Shown here piece after piece: positions 39,549-48,960 of a stretch of DNA of 64,000 bases. Position 1 is the stretch's first letter; the number at the start of each line of letters is the position of its first letter. A model generated the notes under the pieces. That model saw only the letters and a program-made list of their open reading frames with translations. It searched no databases and was not told the origin of the DNA. This stretch comes from Polyangium mundeleinium (GTDB taxonomy: Bacteria > Myxococcota_A > Polyangia > Polyangiales > Polyangiaceae): assembly GCF_028369105.1 (NCBI RefSeq), contig NZ_JAQNDO010000001.1:4742501-4806500 (forward strand). The letters run 5' to 3'. The position numbers were made by a program, and so were the translations under genes.

Positions 39549-42500
39549 ATGTTGAAGCCAGGAATGCGGGTCGCCGCGCGCTTCGAGCTCGACGATCACA
39601 CGATCGCGGGCGGGATGGCCACGATCTACCGCGCGCGTGATCTGGAGACGGGCGCCGTGGTCGCGGTCAAGGTCCTCGGCGGACGCAACGTACGCGAGAT
39701 GGAGCGCTTCTCGGCCGAAGCCGTCTTGCTCGCCGAGCTCCGGCACCCCGGCATCGTCCGGTACGTCTCTCACGGCTCGCTGCCCGCAGGCGAGCTCTTC
39801 CTCGTCATGGAGTGGCTCGAAGGCGAGGACCTCTCCGATCGCCTCGCGCGCAGCCGCTTGCCGCTCGACGAGGCGATCCGGCTCGCGCGGCGCGTGGCGG
39901 ACGCGCTCGGCGCAGCCCACGCACGCGGCATCGTTCATCGCGACGTGAAGCCGAGCAACGTGTTCCTGCCGCGCGGCGACGTGGACGAGGCGAAGCTGCT
40001 CGACTTCGGCATCGCGCGGCTCGGGTACGGCCGGACGCTCGCGACACGCACGGGCACGTTGCTCGGGACGCCCGGGTACATGGCCCCCGAGCAGGCGCAA
40101 GGGCGCAAGGACGTCGACGCGCGCGCGGACGTGTTTTCCCTCGGCGCGATGCTCTTCGAGTGCCTGACGGGGCGGCCCGCGTTTGCGTCGGAGCAGCTCA
40201 TGGCCACGCTCTCGCGCATCCTGTTCGAGGAGCCGCCGCGCGTGCGCACGATCCGCAGCGAGACGCCGGCCGCGCTCGATCTCCTGGTCACGTCGATGCT
40301 CTGCAAGGATCCCGCGGGCAGGCCGCGCGACGGATCGATGATCGTGGCCGCGCTCGACGCGCTCGGGCCGCTGCCCGGAGGGCCATCGAGCAGCGAGCTC
40401 GTGCACTCGTCCGTGGTGAGCAGGCCGGCGATCACCGTGCGTGAGCAGCAGCTCCTCTGCGTGGTGCTCGCGACGAGCACGTTTTCGAAGACGATCGCGG
40501 ACGGCGACTCCCCCGAGACGGACGTGACGCTCACGCCGGGGATGATGGCCGAGGCCATCCTCCGCCGCAGCCTGCCGAGCCTGGGCGGCGACGCGGTGAG
40601 CGGCACCGCGGGCACGCTCGACGATCTGAACGGCGCCGCGGCGGCGTACGGCGGCAAGCTCGAGCAGCTCGTCGACGGCTCGCTGCTCGCGGTGTTCACG
40701 GGCGCCGCGGCCGCGATCGATCTCGCGGCGAGGGCCGCGCGGGCGGCGATCTCGCTCCGCGAGCTCTTGCCGGGCGTGCCGATCGCGGTGGCGACGGGGC
40801 GTGGCCTCGTGGCCCAGCAGCTCCCGGTCGGCGAGGCCGCGGAGTCGGCTGCGCGTACGCTCTCGGCGGCGCGCCGCGAGGGCGTGCACATGGAGGGGCG
40901 CGTGTTCGTCGACGAGGTGACAGCGGGCCTGCTCGACGCGCGCTTCGACGTGCGGGAAGAGGGGCACACGCGGGTGCTCGAAGCCGTGCGGGATCGGGCC
41001 GACGCGGCGCGCACGTTGCTCGGCAAGCCGAGCCCGTGCGTCGGGCGCGAGCGCGAGATCGGCACGCTCGTCGCGATCATGGAGGAGAGCATCGCGGAGC
41101 CGATCGCGCGCGTCTCGCTGGTGACGGGGCCCGCGGGTGTCGGCAAATCGCGCGTCGCGACGGAGGTGCTCCGCAGGCTCGACGCGGCGGGGCACGACCT
41201 CGAAGTGTGGGTCGCGCGCGGCGATCCGATGGCCGCGGGCTCCACGTTCAACATGCTCGCGCAGATCATCCGCGCCGCCGCGGGCATCGAGGTCGGCGCG
41301 CTCGCGTCCGTGCAGGAGGAAAAACTCCTCGCGCGTGTCTCGTCGTGCGTCGCGGCCGACGACGTCGTGCGCGTGACCGTCTTCCTCGGCGAGATCCTCG
41401 GCCTGCGTTTGCCGGCGGAGCGCAGTCACCTGCTCGCCGCGGCCCGCGCGGACGCGATGCTGATGGGTGATCAGATGCGCCGCGCGTTCGAGGACTGGCT
41501 CTTCGCCGAGTGCACGAAGAAGCCCGTGCTGCTCCTGCTCGACGATCTGCATTTCGGCGATCTGTCGACGGTGCGTCTCATCGACGCGGCGCTGCGCCAC
41601 GCGCGGGAGAAGCCGCTCTGCGTGCTCGCGCTCGCGCGCACCGAGATCTCGCGCGTCTTCCCGCGCCTGTGGGAGGAGCGCGGCATGCAGGAGGTTCGCC
41701 TCGGCGAGCTCGGGCGGCGGGCGAGCGAGCAGCTCTGCAAGGTTTGGCTCGGGAACTCGGTCACGCCGGATCTCACAGCGCGCATCATCGAGCGCGCGGC
41801 GGGCAATCCGTTTTACCTCGAAGAGATCGTGCGCGCGGTTGCCTCGGGCCGCGGCGACGCGCTGCCGGGCACGGTGCTCGCGATGGTGCAAGCGCGCCTC
41901 GAAGAGCTCGAGGCCGTCGAGCGTCGCATGCTCCGCGCCGCGAGCGTGTTCGGCGACGTCTTCTGGCCCGCGGGCGTGGCCGCGCTCGTCGGCGGCGAGA
42001 AAAAAGAGGCGACCGTGCGTGATGCGCTCGGCACGCTCGTCGAGCGCGAGCTCGTCGTGCGCCGCACTTCGCGCAGGTTCCTCGATCAGGAGGATCACGC
42101 GTTCCGCAACGCGCTCGTGCGCGAGGCGGCGTACGCGACGCTGACGGACGCCGATCGCATGCTCGGCCATCGTCTCGCGGCCGCGTGGCTCGAATCGGTG
42201 GGCGAGACCGAGGCGATGGTGCTCGCGCAGCACCACGAGCGCGGCGGGGATCTGATCCGCGCGGCCTCGTGGTACGGGCGCGCGGCGGAGACGGCGCTCG
42301 AAGGCAGCGACTTCGAGGCCGTGATCGAGCGGAGCGAGCGAGCGATCACCTGCGGCGCGCAGGGCGAAGAGCTCGGTCGCCTCCGGCTGCGCCAGGCCGA
42401 GGCGTACCGCTGGCAAGGCAAGTTCGCCGAGGCCGAAGAGCGCGGCCTCGAAGCGATCCAGATCCTGCCCGCGGGCAGCGATCCGTGGCTCTTTGCGGTC

Positions 42501-43535
42501 GGCGAGATGGCGAGCGTGTTCGGCAAGCTCGGCAGCGTCGAGCGCGTCGAGGTCCTCGGCGACGCGCTGCTCACGGTCGCGTGCATGCAGGAGGCGCCCG
42601 CGAGCGACGGGCACATCGCCGCGCTCTCGCGCACGTCGACGGCGGCGCTCTTGCTCGGAAAAAACGAGCTCGCGGAGTCGCTGTTCAAGGAGCTCGAGCG
42701 GCTCGGGGGCGCGTCGGAGAAGCCGCTGGCCGTCGGCTGGCGCGAGCGGGCGCGTGCGTTCCGCGCGCCGTTCGTGGGCGAGACGGGCGCGTCGGCGCGG
42801 TACTTCGCGCTCTCGGCCGAGGGCTTCGAGAAGGCCGGCGACGTGCGCAACGCGTGCCTCCAGCGCGCGAACTACGGCGCGTCGTGTCTCGAAGTCGGCG
42901 ACTGGATCGGCGCGGAGAAGGCGCTCGTGCCGGCGATCGTGGACGCCGAGCGCATGGGCGCGAAGCACATCGTTTCGTCGGCGCAGCGCGACCTCGGGTA
43001 CGCGCTCGCGCGGATGGGCCGGCTCGACGAGGCCAAGACGCTCGAAGAGCAGGCCGTCGCGGAGTTCTCGGCGCACGGCGATCGTCGGCTCGAAGGCGTG
43101 GGGCGCGACGAGCTCGCGACGATCCACCTGATGCGGGGCGACCTCGCGGAGGCGGAGGCCGAGGCGCGGCGCGCGGTGGATCGGCTCGTGGTGGCGCCGC
43201 CGTACCTCTGCCACGGACACGCGACGCTCGCGCGGGTGCTGCTCGCGGTGGGCAACGTGGACGAGGCGCTCGTGAACGCGCGCGCGTCGCGCAAGCTCCT
43301 CACGGAGGTGGGCGCGCTCGAAGAGGGCGAGGGGCTCGTGCGGCTGATTCTCGCGCGCGCGCTCCACGCGGCGGGCGAGGTCGAGGAGGCGCGCGCCGTC
43401 CTCGCGGAGGCGCTGCAAGAGATCGATCGGCGCACGACGACGGTCACGGATCCGGACGCGCGACAAACGTTCGCCGCGATCCCCGAGCACGTGGAGACAC
43501 GCGAGATCGCGCGGACCTGGGGGATCACGGGCTGA
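39549..43535 (+). CDS. Multidomain kinase-cyclase-like-ATPase-TPR signalling protein
   Basis: This 1328-residue soluble protein resembles the myxobacterial kinase/LuxR-type STAND proteins. Order: kinase domain (residues 1-270; IAGGMATIY, VVAVKVLG, HRDVKPSN, LLDFGIA, GYMAPEQ), a degenerate nucleotide-cyclase-like region (about 300-490; LVDGSLLAVFTGAAAAI, PIAVATGRGLV), an AAA_16/STAND ATPase (about 500-850; Walker A GPAGVGKSR, Walker B LLLLDDLHFGD), then about 450 residues of TPR-like helices (GDLAEAEAEARRA, LARVLLAVGNVDEALVNARA). Ligand sensing by the repeats and output by phosphorylation is the likely model. A PAS-STAS gene follows 17 bases later. Confidence 0.85.
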   Translation: MLKPGMRVAARFELDDHTIAGGMATIYRARDLETGAVVAVKVLGGRNVREMERFSAEAVLLAELRHPGIVRYVSHGSLPAGELFLVMEWLEGEDLSDRLARSRLPLDEAIRLARRVADALGAAHARGIVHRDVKPSNVFLPRGDVDEAKLLDFGIARLGYGRTLATRTGTLLGTPGYMAPEQAQGRKDVDARADVFSLGAMLFECLTGRPAFASEQLMATLSRILFEEPPRVRTIRSETPAALDLLVTSMLCKDPAGRPRDGSMIVAALDALGPLPGGPSSSELVHSSVVSRPAITVREQQLLCVVLATSTFSKTIADGDSPETDVTLTPGMMAEAILRRSLPSLGGDAVSGTAGTLDDLNGAAAAYGGKLEQLVDGSLLAVFTGAAAAIDLAARAARAAISLRELLPGVPIAVATGRGLVAQQLPVGEAAESAARTLSAARREGVHMEGRVFVDEVTAGLLDARFDVREEGHTRVLEAVRDRADAARTLLGKPSPCVGREREIGTLVAIMEESIAEPIARVSLVTGPAGVGKSRVATEVLRRLDAAGHDLEVWVARGDPMAAGSTFNMLAQIIRAAAGIEVGALASVQEEKLLARVSSCVAADDVVRVTVFLGEILGLRLPAERSHLLAAARADAMLMGDQMRRAFEDWLFAECTKKPVLLLLDDLHFGDLSTVRLIDAALRHAREKPLCVLALARTEISRVFPRLWEERGMQEVRLGELGRRASEQLCKVWLGNSVTPDLTARIIERAAGNPFYLEEIVRAVASGRGDALPGTVLAMVQARLEELEAVERRMLRAASVFGDVFWPAGVAALVGGEKKEATVRDALGTLVERELVVRRTSRRFLDQEDHAFRNALVREAAYATLTDADRMLGHRLAAAWLESVGETEAMVLAQHHERGGDLIRAASWYGRAAETALEGSDFEAVIERSERAITCGAQGEELGRLRLRQAEAYRWQGKFAEAEERGLEAIQILPAGSDPWLFAVGEMASVFGKLGSVERVEVLGDALLTVACMQEAPASDGHIAALSRTSTAALLLGKNELAESLFKELERLGGASEKPLAVGWRERARAFRAPFVGETGASARYFALSAEGFEKAGDVRNACLQRANYGASCLEVGDWIGAEKALVPAIVDAERMGAKHIVSSAQRDLGYALARMGRLDEAKTLEEQAVAEFSAHGDRRLEGVGRDELATIHLMRGDLAEAEAEARRAVDRLVVAPPYLCHGHATLARVLLAVGNVDEALVNARASRKLLTEVGALEEGEGLVRLILARALHAAGEVEEARAVLAEALQEIDRRTTTVTDPDARQTFAAIPEHVETREIARTWGITG

Positions 43536-43551
43536 GCGCGCGGGGGGCATC

Positions 43552-44428
43552 GTGAGCGACGCGGGATTCCTCCTTCCAAGCATCGAGCGAGCCGACTGGA
43601 AGACGTTCCTGCTCCTGCAGCTCGTCCTCGACACGATCCCCGATCCCATCTTCGTCAAGGACCTCGACCCGCCTGATCGCTTGCAACCAGGGGTTTTGCC
43701 GTCTGGTCGGCCAGCCCTACGAGGTGGTGATCGGCGCGAGTGATCCCGACTTCATGCCGAAGGAGCAGGCCGAGGTCTTCTGGCACTTCGACGACGTCGT
43801 GTTCCGCAGCGGTCAGTCGAACGAGAACGAGGAGCTGGCCACGAGTTCGGACGGCGTGACGCGCACCATCTGGACGCGCAAGTTCCCGCTGCGGAACGTC
43901 GGCGGTGAGGTGGTGGGTCTTTGCGGCATCGTCACCGACATCACGACGATGAAGGAGCGCCTGCAGCGGGCCGAGCGGCTCGAAGCGGAGAACCGCGAGC
44001 AACGCGCGATCATCGAGGCGCAGACCTCGATGCTCGATCGGATGAGCATGCCGGTGCTCCAGGTCGGGCCGGGCGTGCTTCTTCTGCCGCTCGTCGGCGA
44101 GATCAGCGATCGGCGGGCCGAACGCGCGTTGCAGACGTTGCTCGGCGCGATTCACGCGCGCGGCGCCGAGATCGTGATCCTCGACGTGACGGGTGTCCCG
44201 ACGTTCGATACGGCCGTCGCGGGGCACCTCGTGCGCGCGGTGCAAGCGGCCGATCTGCTCGGCTGCCAGAGCGTGCTCGTGGGCATCGGCCCGGAGATCG
44301 CGCGGACGCTCGTGGAGCTCCAGGTGGATTTCGGGCGCGTCACGACACGGTCCACCCTGGAGGACGGGATCGGGTTTGCGATGAAGCGACGCGTCCGGCG
44401 AAGAGGGCCACAGGCCGGACGCGCGTGA
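43552..44428 (+). pseudogene. PAS-STAS regulator split by a frameshift
   Basis: The first 39 residues (to VKDLD near 43668) read in one frame and the remainder (from RLIACNQGFCRLVG near 43670) in the next; together they form a normal PAS domain (IPDPIFVKD...EAVFW..DDVVFRSG) followed by a coiled linker and a C-terminal STAS domain (VILDVTGVPTFDTAVAG). The shift is an extra C or a loss of two bases in CCC (43668-43670). As written the N-terminal frame stops at 43743. A GTG start follows the large kinase gene by 17 bases. STAS-PAS proteins resemble RsbR-type stressosome parts. A sequencing error is possible. Confidence 0.65.
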
Positions 44429-44434
44429 ATCGCG

Positions 44435-45274
44435 TCAGGGGCTCGGCGTCAAGAAGGGAGGCTGCCGCGTGCTTGCCTCGTTTTTGGCCATCGGCGCGGG
44501 CGTGGGGCGCGAGGCGCGGAGAATCTTCTCGACCTCGCCGGTGACGCCGTCCGCCCATTTCGTGGCAGCCGCGATGCCGGCCGGGAAAAAACCGTAATGC
44601 CAGCCATCGCCGCCGTCGGGGTAGGCCGAGAGCTTCCGGCTGTCGACGAGGTGGCAGGCCGGCGTGGCTTTCGGGTCGTCCCCGGCAGCCTTGATGCCGG
44701 CGTGTAGCATCGCGTAGACCTTGTCCCCGAAGGCGGGCGACCATTTCCGCATCGAGGGCGGGCCGATCCAGATGCAGACCGTATTCGGCCGCGACCGGAT
44801 ACGCCGGACGGTTTGCTCGACGTTCCCGACCTGCAGCGAGGGTTCCCCGGGCATGTTGCTGCCGAGCCCGACGAGGACGACCTGCTTTTCGTACGTACCG
44901 GGCGGCGCGAGCAATTCGTCGATCGCCGGCGCGCGCAGCTTGCGCTCCGGCAGCCGGACCCGCGCCTGGATCGGCGATTTGTCGCAGCTATGGTAATGGT
45001 AGCCCCTCCGCGATACCTTCGCCGTGAGGAGCCATTCCGTGGACGCGCCTCCGAGCGTGTAGCTCTCGAGCTCGGCGTCTTTTTGCGCGAGCAGCCAGGC
45101 GTCGAGCCGGTCGCCGAACGCTGTGAGGCCGTGTGAATCGTAGACTGTGACGAATCGGACTCGCCCGCACGGCGCCGCCTGCGCTTCCGCTCGGGTCACG
45201 AGGAGCGAAGCGAGCGCGATCCCCAGGGAAGCGACACGGCGGAAAGCAGGCACGCGCCTACGGTACCACGCCAT
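44435..45274 (-). CDS. Exported SGNH-like protein
   Basis: This 279-residue protein has a signal peptide (residues 1-33, ending AEAQAAP). The beginning VTVYDSHGLTAFGDRLDAWL recalls the block I of SGNH/GDSL hydrolases with Ser47 in DSHG, and the C-terminal GGDGWHYG supplies a DxxH-type dyad as in block V. Middle segments VVLVGLGSNMPG and TVCIWIGPPSM fit blocks III. Such enzymes act on esters of cell-wall or carbohydrate polymers; the substrate is unknown. It converges on the PAS-STAS locus, 6 bases away. Confidence 0.6.
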   Translation of the reverse strand: MAWYRRRVPAFRRVASLGIALASLLVTRAEAQAAPCGRVRFVTVYDSHGLTAFGDRLDAWLLAQKDAELESYTLGGASTEWLLTAKVSRRGYHYHSCDKSPIQARVRLPERKLRAPAIDELLAPPGTYEKQVVLVGLGSNMPGEPSLQVGNVEQTVRRIRSRPNTVCIWIGPPSMRKWSPAFGDKVYAMLHAGIKAAGDDPKATPACHLVDSRKLSAYPDGGDGWHYGFFPAGIAAATKWADGVTGEVEKILRASRPTPAPMAKNEASTRQPPFLTPSP

Positions 45275-45305
45275 TCGCCGCGCGGAAAGGCTCCGCGCGG
45301 CCGGG

Positions 45306-47012
45306 TCATTTGCTGAGCGTGATCGGGATGTAGGCGAGGCGCATCTTGGACATCGTCCCGTCGCGTGTATACCCCGCCAAACCGTAGAGGACGTTCCACC
45401 AGTGGCCGGTGGGCGATTGGCCGTACGAGAACAACGGGAAGAAGTGGAACTCCCATTCGGATCCGTTCGCGACCTTCTTTTCGCGATAGAACGTGTTCAG
45501 GGCGAGCTGCGAGACGCCGTCCTGGTCGGCGAAGCGGAAGAAGCCCGGGAGCACGACCGTCGCGCGCGACGTCGGCGAGGCGAAATCCCACACGAAGGGC
45601 GCGAGCACGAGGTGCGACGATTGATGCGTGCGCCCCATGTGGAAGATGGGGAAGAGGTTCGCCGCCCAGCCCGTGGTGTCGGTGCGATACCGGAAGAGCG
45701 GCGTGATCCACGTCTCGTCGCTGAGGCCGTATCGCTGGAACCGGCCATAGAAGGGGAAGACCGCGAGCTCCTTGCCGCGCGGCGATTCGCCTTTGTAGAA
45801 GAATGGCAAGAAGAGCTTCCGGTCGAGCCCGATGTCCGGATCACGGTAATGCCAGTAGAGCGGCGTGATCATCTGGAGCTCGGTGCGGCCCTGGTAATGG
45901 GCATAGCCCCAGGTCGCGAACGTCTTCTCGCCCTTCTCGCCTCGCTCCCAATAAAAGAGCGGCGTCGCGAGCCGCGAGGCGTTGCCCTCGTAGCCATAAT
46001 GAAAGAGCGGGAAGACCGTGAGGTTTTCCTTGTTCTTGCCCCAGGTGTGCCAATAGAACGGCACGACGTGGCGGCTGTCGCTCTCTTTGTCGTGGCGGCG
46101 GATGTACGGGCCCCAGACGTTGAGATAGGTCTCGCCGATCTCGTTGTAACGATAATAATGAAGGAGCGGCGGGATGACCTCGTATTCGGTCGTCTCGTTC
46201 CGGCCGTAGAAATAAAGCGGAGCGACGCCGAGGTCGATTTCGTCGGCGGTGCGCGAATCGCACGCAGGGCCGCCCTTCCATTTGCAGAACATCGGGCCGA
46301 CGATGTCGAGGCCGTCGTGATCCGTGTGCTGCGTGAACGTCAGCAGCGGCGGGATGTGCAAATAACTCTTCGACCCCGTCTTCCCCTCGAAGAAGAGCGG
46401 GGGAAGGAGGTTCATGTGGCTCGCTGGCTGCTTCGCCGTCGCCTCGCGCTCCTGGTGCACGTACGGGCCGACGACCGTCGTGCGAGTCTCGCCGTCACGG
46501 AGCCGCCAGAACAGCGGGAAAAGGACGTCGGCGTCGGCCTTGGGGCTGCGGCGGTTGTAATAGAAGAGTCCGAAGAGGCTCGAACGATCCTTCTCTTGCG
46601 GCTTCTTCCACTCGGCCCACAGAGGAAAGAGCGTGCGAAATTCGTATTTCGGGCTCTTCTCCGAATACCACAGGCCATAAAAGCGGCGCTCGGATGGCTC
46701 GAGGGGCGGCGTCGCCTCCGGATCGGCGCTCGATCCGAGGCGCTTCGCCACGGCCGGCGGGACCGCCAGCGGATCCTGCGGCAGCGAGGGCTCCTGCGTC
46801 TGGAGTTGCCCTGCCTCGTCAGCGCCGGACGCGGCGTGCGTCTGCGGCTGGTCCGGAGGTGGCTGCTTCGGGCGCCCCTGCGATGGCGGAGGACCTCCCC
46901 CAGGCCCGCCCGGACCCATGCCGCCCTGCGCGTGCGAGACCAGAGGGACCGCGACGAGCGCCGCGATCACGAGAGAGGCCAGCGAGGCGCCGCGCCTTCG
47001 AAGGACGCTCAC
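45306..47012 (-). CDS. Exported PLF-repeat protein, probable beta-structured surface protein
   Basis: This 568-residue protein has a signal peptide (VSHAQG, about residue 29), a Gly/Pro/Gln-rich linker, then about 20 repeats of 20-25 residues built around hydrophobic-P-L/F-F/Y-aromatic, for instance LFPLFWRLRDGE, VVPFYWHTW, ATPLFYWERGE, MITPLYWHYRD, ITPLFRYRTD and LFPIFHMGRT. The alternating pattern suggests a repetitive beta structure at the outer membrane. I do not recognise the family. The stop of hisS overlaps its start (ATGA), so translation is coupled to a tRNA synthetase, which is unusual. Confidence 0.65.
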   Translation of the reverse strand: MSVLRRRGASLASLVIAALVAVPLVSHAQGGMGPGGPGGGPPPSQGRPKQPPPDQPQTHAASGADEAGQLQTQEPSLPQDPLAVPPAVAKRLGSSADPEATPPLEPSERRFYGLWYSEKSPKYEFRTLFPLWAEWKKPQEKDRSSLFGLFYYNRRSPKADADVLFPLFWRLRDGETRTTVVGPYVHQEREATAKQPASHMNLLPPLFFEGKTGSKSYLHIPPLLTFTQHTDHDGLDIVGPMFCKWKGGPACDSRTADEIDLGVAPLYFYGRNETTEYEVIPPLLHYYRYNEIGETYLNVWGPYIRRHDKESDSRHVVPFYWHTWGKNKENLTVFPLFHYGYEGNASRLATPLFYWERGEKGEKTFATWGYAHYQGRTELQMITPLYWHYRDPDIGLDRKLFLPFFYKGESPRGKELAVFPFYGRFQRYGLSDETWITPLFRYRTDTTGWAANLFPIFHMGRTHQSSHLVLAPFVWDFASPTSRATVVLPGFFRFADQDGVSQLALNTFYREKKVANGSEWEFHFFPLFSYGQSPTGHWWNVLYGLAGYTRDGTMSKMRLAYIPITLSK

Positions 47013-48298
47013 CGCGCCTCGCCCGGCGGAGGAGACGCCTCGGCCCGCGCCCGCGCCGCGAGGACGTCCGCCGCGTCCGCGAGCGGCACCTCGTCCTGCT
47101 TGTGACCCGCGAGGTCCTTGACCGACGCGACGCCCCGTTCGAGCTCGCCATCGCCGAGGATCACGCAGAGCTTCGCGCCGAGCGCGTCGGCGCGGCGGAG
47201 CATCGCCTTGAGGCGGCCGCCGCGGCCGTCGACCTCGACACGCACGCCGCGCGCACGGAGGTCACGGCCAAGCACGAGCGCGCGGCTCGTGCACGTGTCG
47301 GAGAGCGGCGCGATGTAGATCGCGGGGCGCTCGCGCGGAGCCTCGGCGGGCATCAACGTGAGCAGCCGCTCGATGCCCATCGCGAAGCCGATCGCGGGCA
47401 CGCTCGGGCCGCCGAGGCCCTCGATCATGTTGTCGTACCTGCCCCCGCCGACGACCGTGCTCTGCGCGCCGAGATCCCCGCTGGTCGTGACGAACTCGAA
47501 GAGCGTGCGCGTGTAGTAGTCGAGCCCGCGCACGAGCGTGGGATCCACGATGTACCGCACGTCGAGCGCGTCGAGGTGACGGCGCACGCCCGCGAAGTGC
47601 GCAGCGTCGGCCTCGTCGAGCAATTCGAGGATCGAGGGCGCGCCCTTCGAGGCCTCGCGGTCGCGCGGATCCTTCGAGTCGAGGATGCGCAGCGGATTCT
47701 TCTCCAACCTGCGTTGCGAGTCCTCGGAGAGCTTGTCCTTCATCGGCGTGAAGTGCGCGACGAGCGCGTCGCGATACCGCGCGCGTGTGCCCGACGCGCC
47801 GAGCGAGTTCAGCCGCACCTCGATGTTGCCGATGCCGAGCCCTCGGTTGAGGAGCGAGAGGATCATCTCGATCATCTCGGCGTCGGCGAGGGGACCTGCG
47901 TCGCCGTAGAGCTCGCATCCCGCCTGGTAAAACTGCCGGTAGCGACCCTTCGCCGGCCGTTCGCCGCGGAACATCGGGCCGAGGTAGGACCAGCGCGAGA
48001 CGGGCTCCTTCGTGTGGACTTTGTGCTCGACGTACGCACGCGCCGCGCCGGCCGTGCCTTCGGGGCGCACGGTGAGCTCGTCGCCGTGCCGCGCGAACGA
48101 GTACATCTCTTTCTCCACGACGTCGGTCGTCTCGCCGATCTGCCGCGAGAAAAGCGCGGTGTGTTCGAGGATCGGCGTGCGCACCTCGTCGTAGCCGTAC
48201 CGAGCGACGTGCTCGCGGAACGCCTGCTCGAGGCGCTGCCAGCGCGCCGCCTCGTCCGGCAGGATGTCGTTCATCCCCTTGACCGCGCGAAGTTCCAT
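47009..48298 (-). CDS. hisS: Histidyl-tRNA synthetase
   Basis: HisRS (429 residues) is a class II synthetase charging tRNA-His. Visible motifs: motif 1 KGMNDILPDE and REHVARYGYDEVRTPI, motif 2 MFRGERPAKGRYRQFYQAG, the HisA-type segments LVRGLDYYTRTLFEF and GGGRYDNMIEGLGG, motif 3 GFAMGIERLL and a C-terminal anticodon-binding domain. The length is typical. It diverges from ruvX by 92 bases and runs into the PLF-repeat gene with an ATGA overlap. Confidence 0.96.
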   Translation of the reverse strand: MELRAVKGMNDILPDEAARWQRLEQAFREHVARYGYDEVRTPILEHTALFSRQIGETTDVVEKEMYSFARHGDELTVRPEGTAGAARAYVEHKVHTKEPVSRWSYLGPMFRGERPAKGRYRQFYQAGCELYGDAGPLADAEMIEMILSLLNRGLGIGNIEVRLNSLGASGTRARYRDALVAHFTPMKDKLSEDSQRRLEKNPLRILDSKDPRDREASKGAPSILELLDEADAAHFAGVRRHLDALDVRYIVDPTLVRGLDYYTRTLFEFVTTSGDLGAQSTVVGGGRYDNMIEGLGGPSVPAIGFAMGIERLLTLMPAEAPRERPAIYIAPLSDTCTSRALVLGRDLRARGVRVEVDGRGGRLKAMLRRADALGAKLCVILGDGELERGVASVKDLAGHKQDEVPLADAADVLAARARAEASPPPGEAR

Positions 48299-48390
48299 GT
48301 CCGCCGCGGCTTATGGTCGGAGAGCCGATGAGGGTCAAGCACTGCCGACCTCTTGACGTACGACGGGGTCTGTCCTCCCTTGTCCCGGGT

Positions 48391-48960
48391 ATGGCAGAGC
48401 GTCCTGGCCGTCCCCCGATGCCGAACGATAGGGGCTCCGCTCCGACAAGCGGAGCTGTGCCCTCGAACCCCCGAAACCCCCCGCGCGTCTGCGCGCTCGA
48501 CCTGGGCAAGGCCCGGGTGGGCGTGGCGATCGCCGACGAGCTCGGGCTGCTCGCGCACCCCCGGCCCCCACTCGACGGGCGCGACAAAAAGGCGCTGATT
48601 CGCGCCCTTGGCGAGCTCGCCCGTGAGGAAGGGGTGGGCCTCTTCCTGGTCGGCCTGCCGCTCGACATGTCCGGCGCGCACGGTCCCATGGCCACGCGCG
48701 CCGCGGACCTCGCTCAGGAGATCAGCCAGGCCACAGGCGTGCCCGTGGAGCTCTTCGACGAGCGCTGGACGACCGTGGAGGCGGCCCGGAAGCTCCGGGA
48801 GAGCGGGACCTCGGGCAAGCGGCAAAAGGGCGTCATCGACGGCATGGCCGCCGCCGTGATGCTCCAGGCCTACCTCGATCGCGCCCAGGGCCTCGGCAGC
48901 GCCGACGCGCTCGTCATGCCACCACCCCCGCCGCCGCGTGGGCGGGGCGGGCGGCGTTAA
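48391..48960 (+). CDS. ruvX: RuvX/YqgF-type Holliday junction nuclease
   Basis: This RNase H-fold protein (189 residues) of the YqgF family processes pre-16S rRNA and may cleave Holliday junctions. The first catalytic Asp is in CALDLGKARVGVA, the Glu-like position in FLVGLPLDMSG and the last Asp in the FDERWTTVEA/KRQKGVIDGMAAAVML stretch. An extra Pro-rich N-terminal extension of about 30 residues and a Pro/Arg tail are present. The start at 48391 is one of three Met codons (48313, 48391, 48418). It converges on a kinase gene with a shared stop-codon base pair. Confidence 0.85.
   Translation: MAERPGRPPMPNDRGSAPTSGAVPSNPRNPPRVCALDLGKARVGVAIADELGLLAHPRPPLDGRDKKALIRALGELAREEGVGLFLVGLPLDMSGAHGPMATRAADLAQEISQATGVPVELFDERWTTVEAARKLRESGTSGKRQKGVIDGMAAAVMLQAYLDRAQGLGSADALVMPPPPPPRGRGGRR

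Noticed and set aside
38712-43658. A 1648-codon open frame on the minus strand opposite the large kinase gene
   Set aside because: High GC content leaves the complementary frame without stops; the translation is Arg/His/Leu-rich with no family motif, and the plus strand has clear domains.
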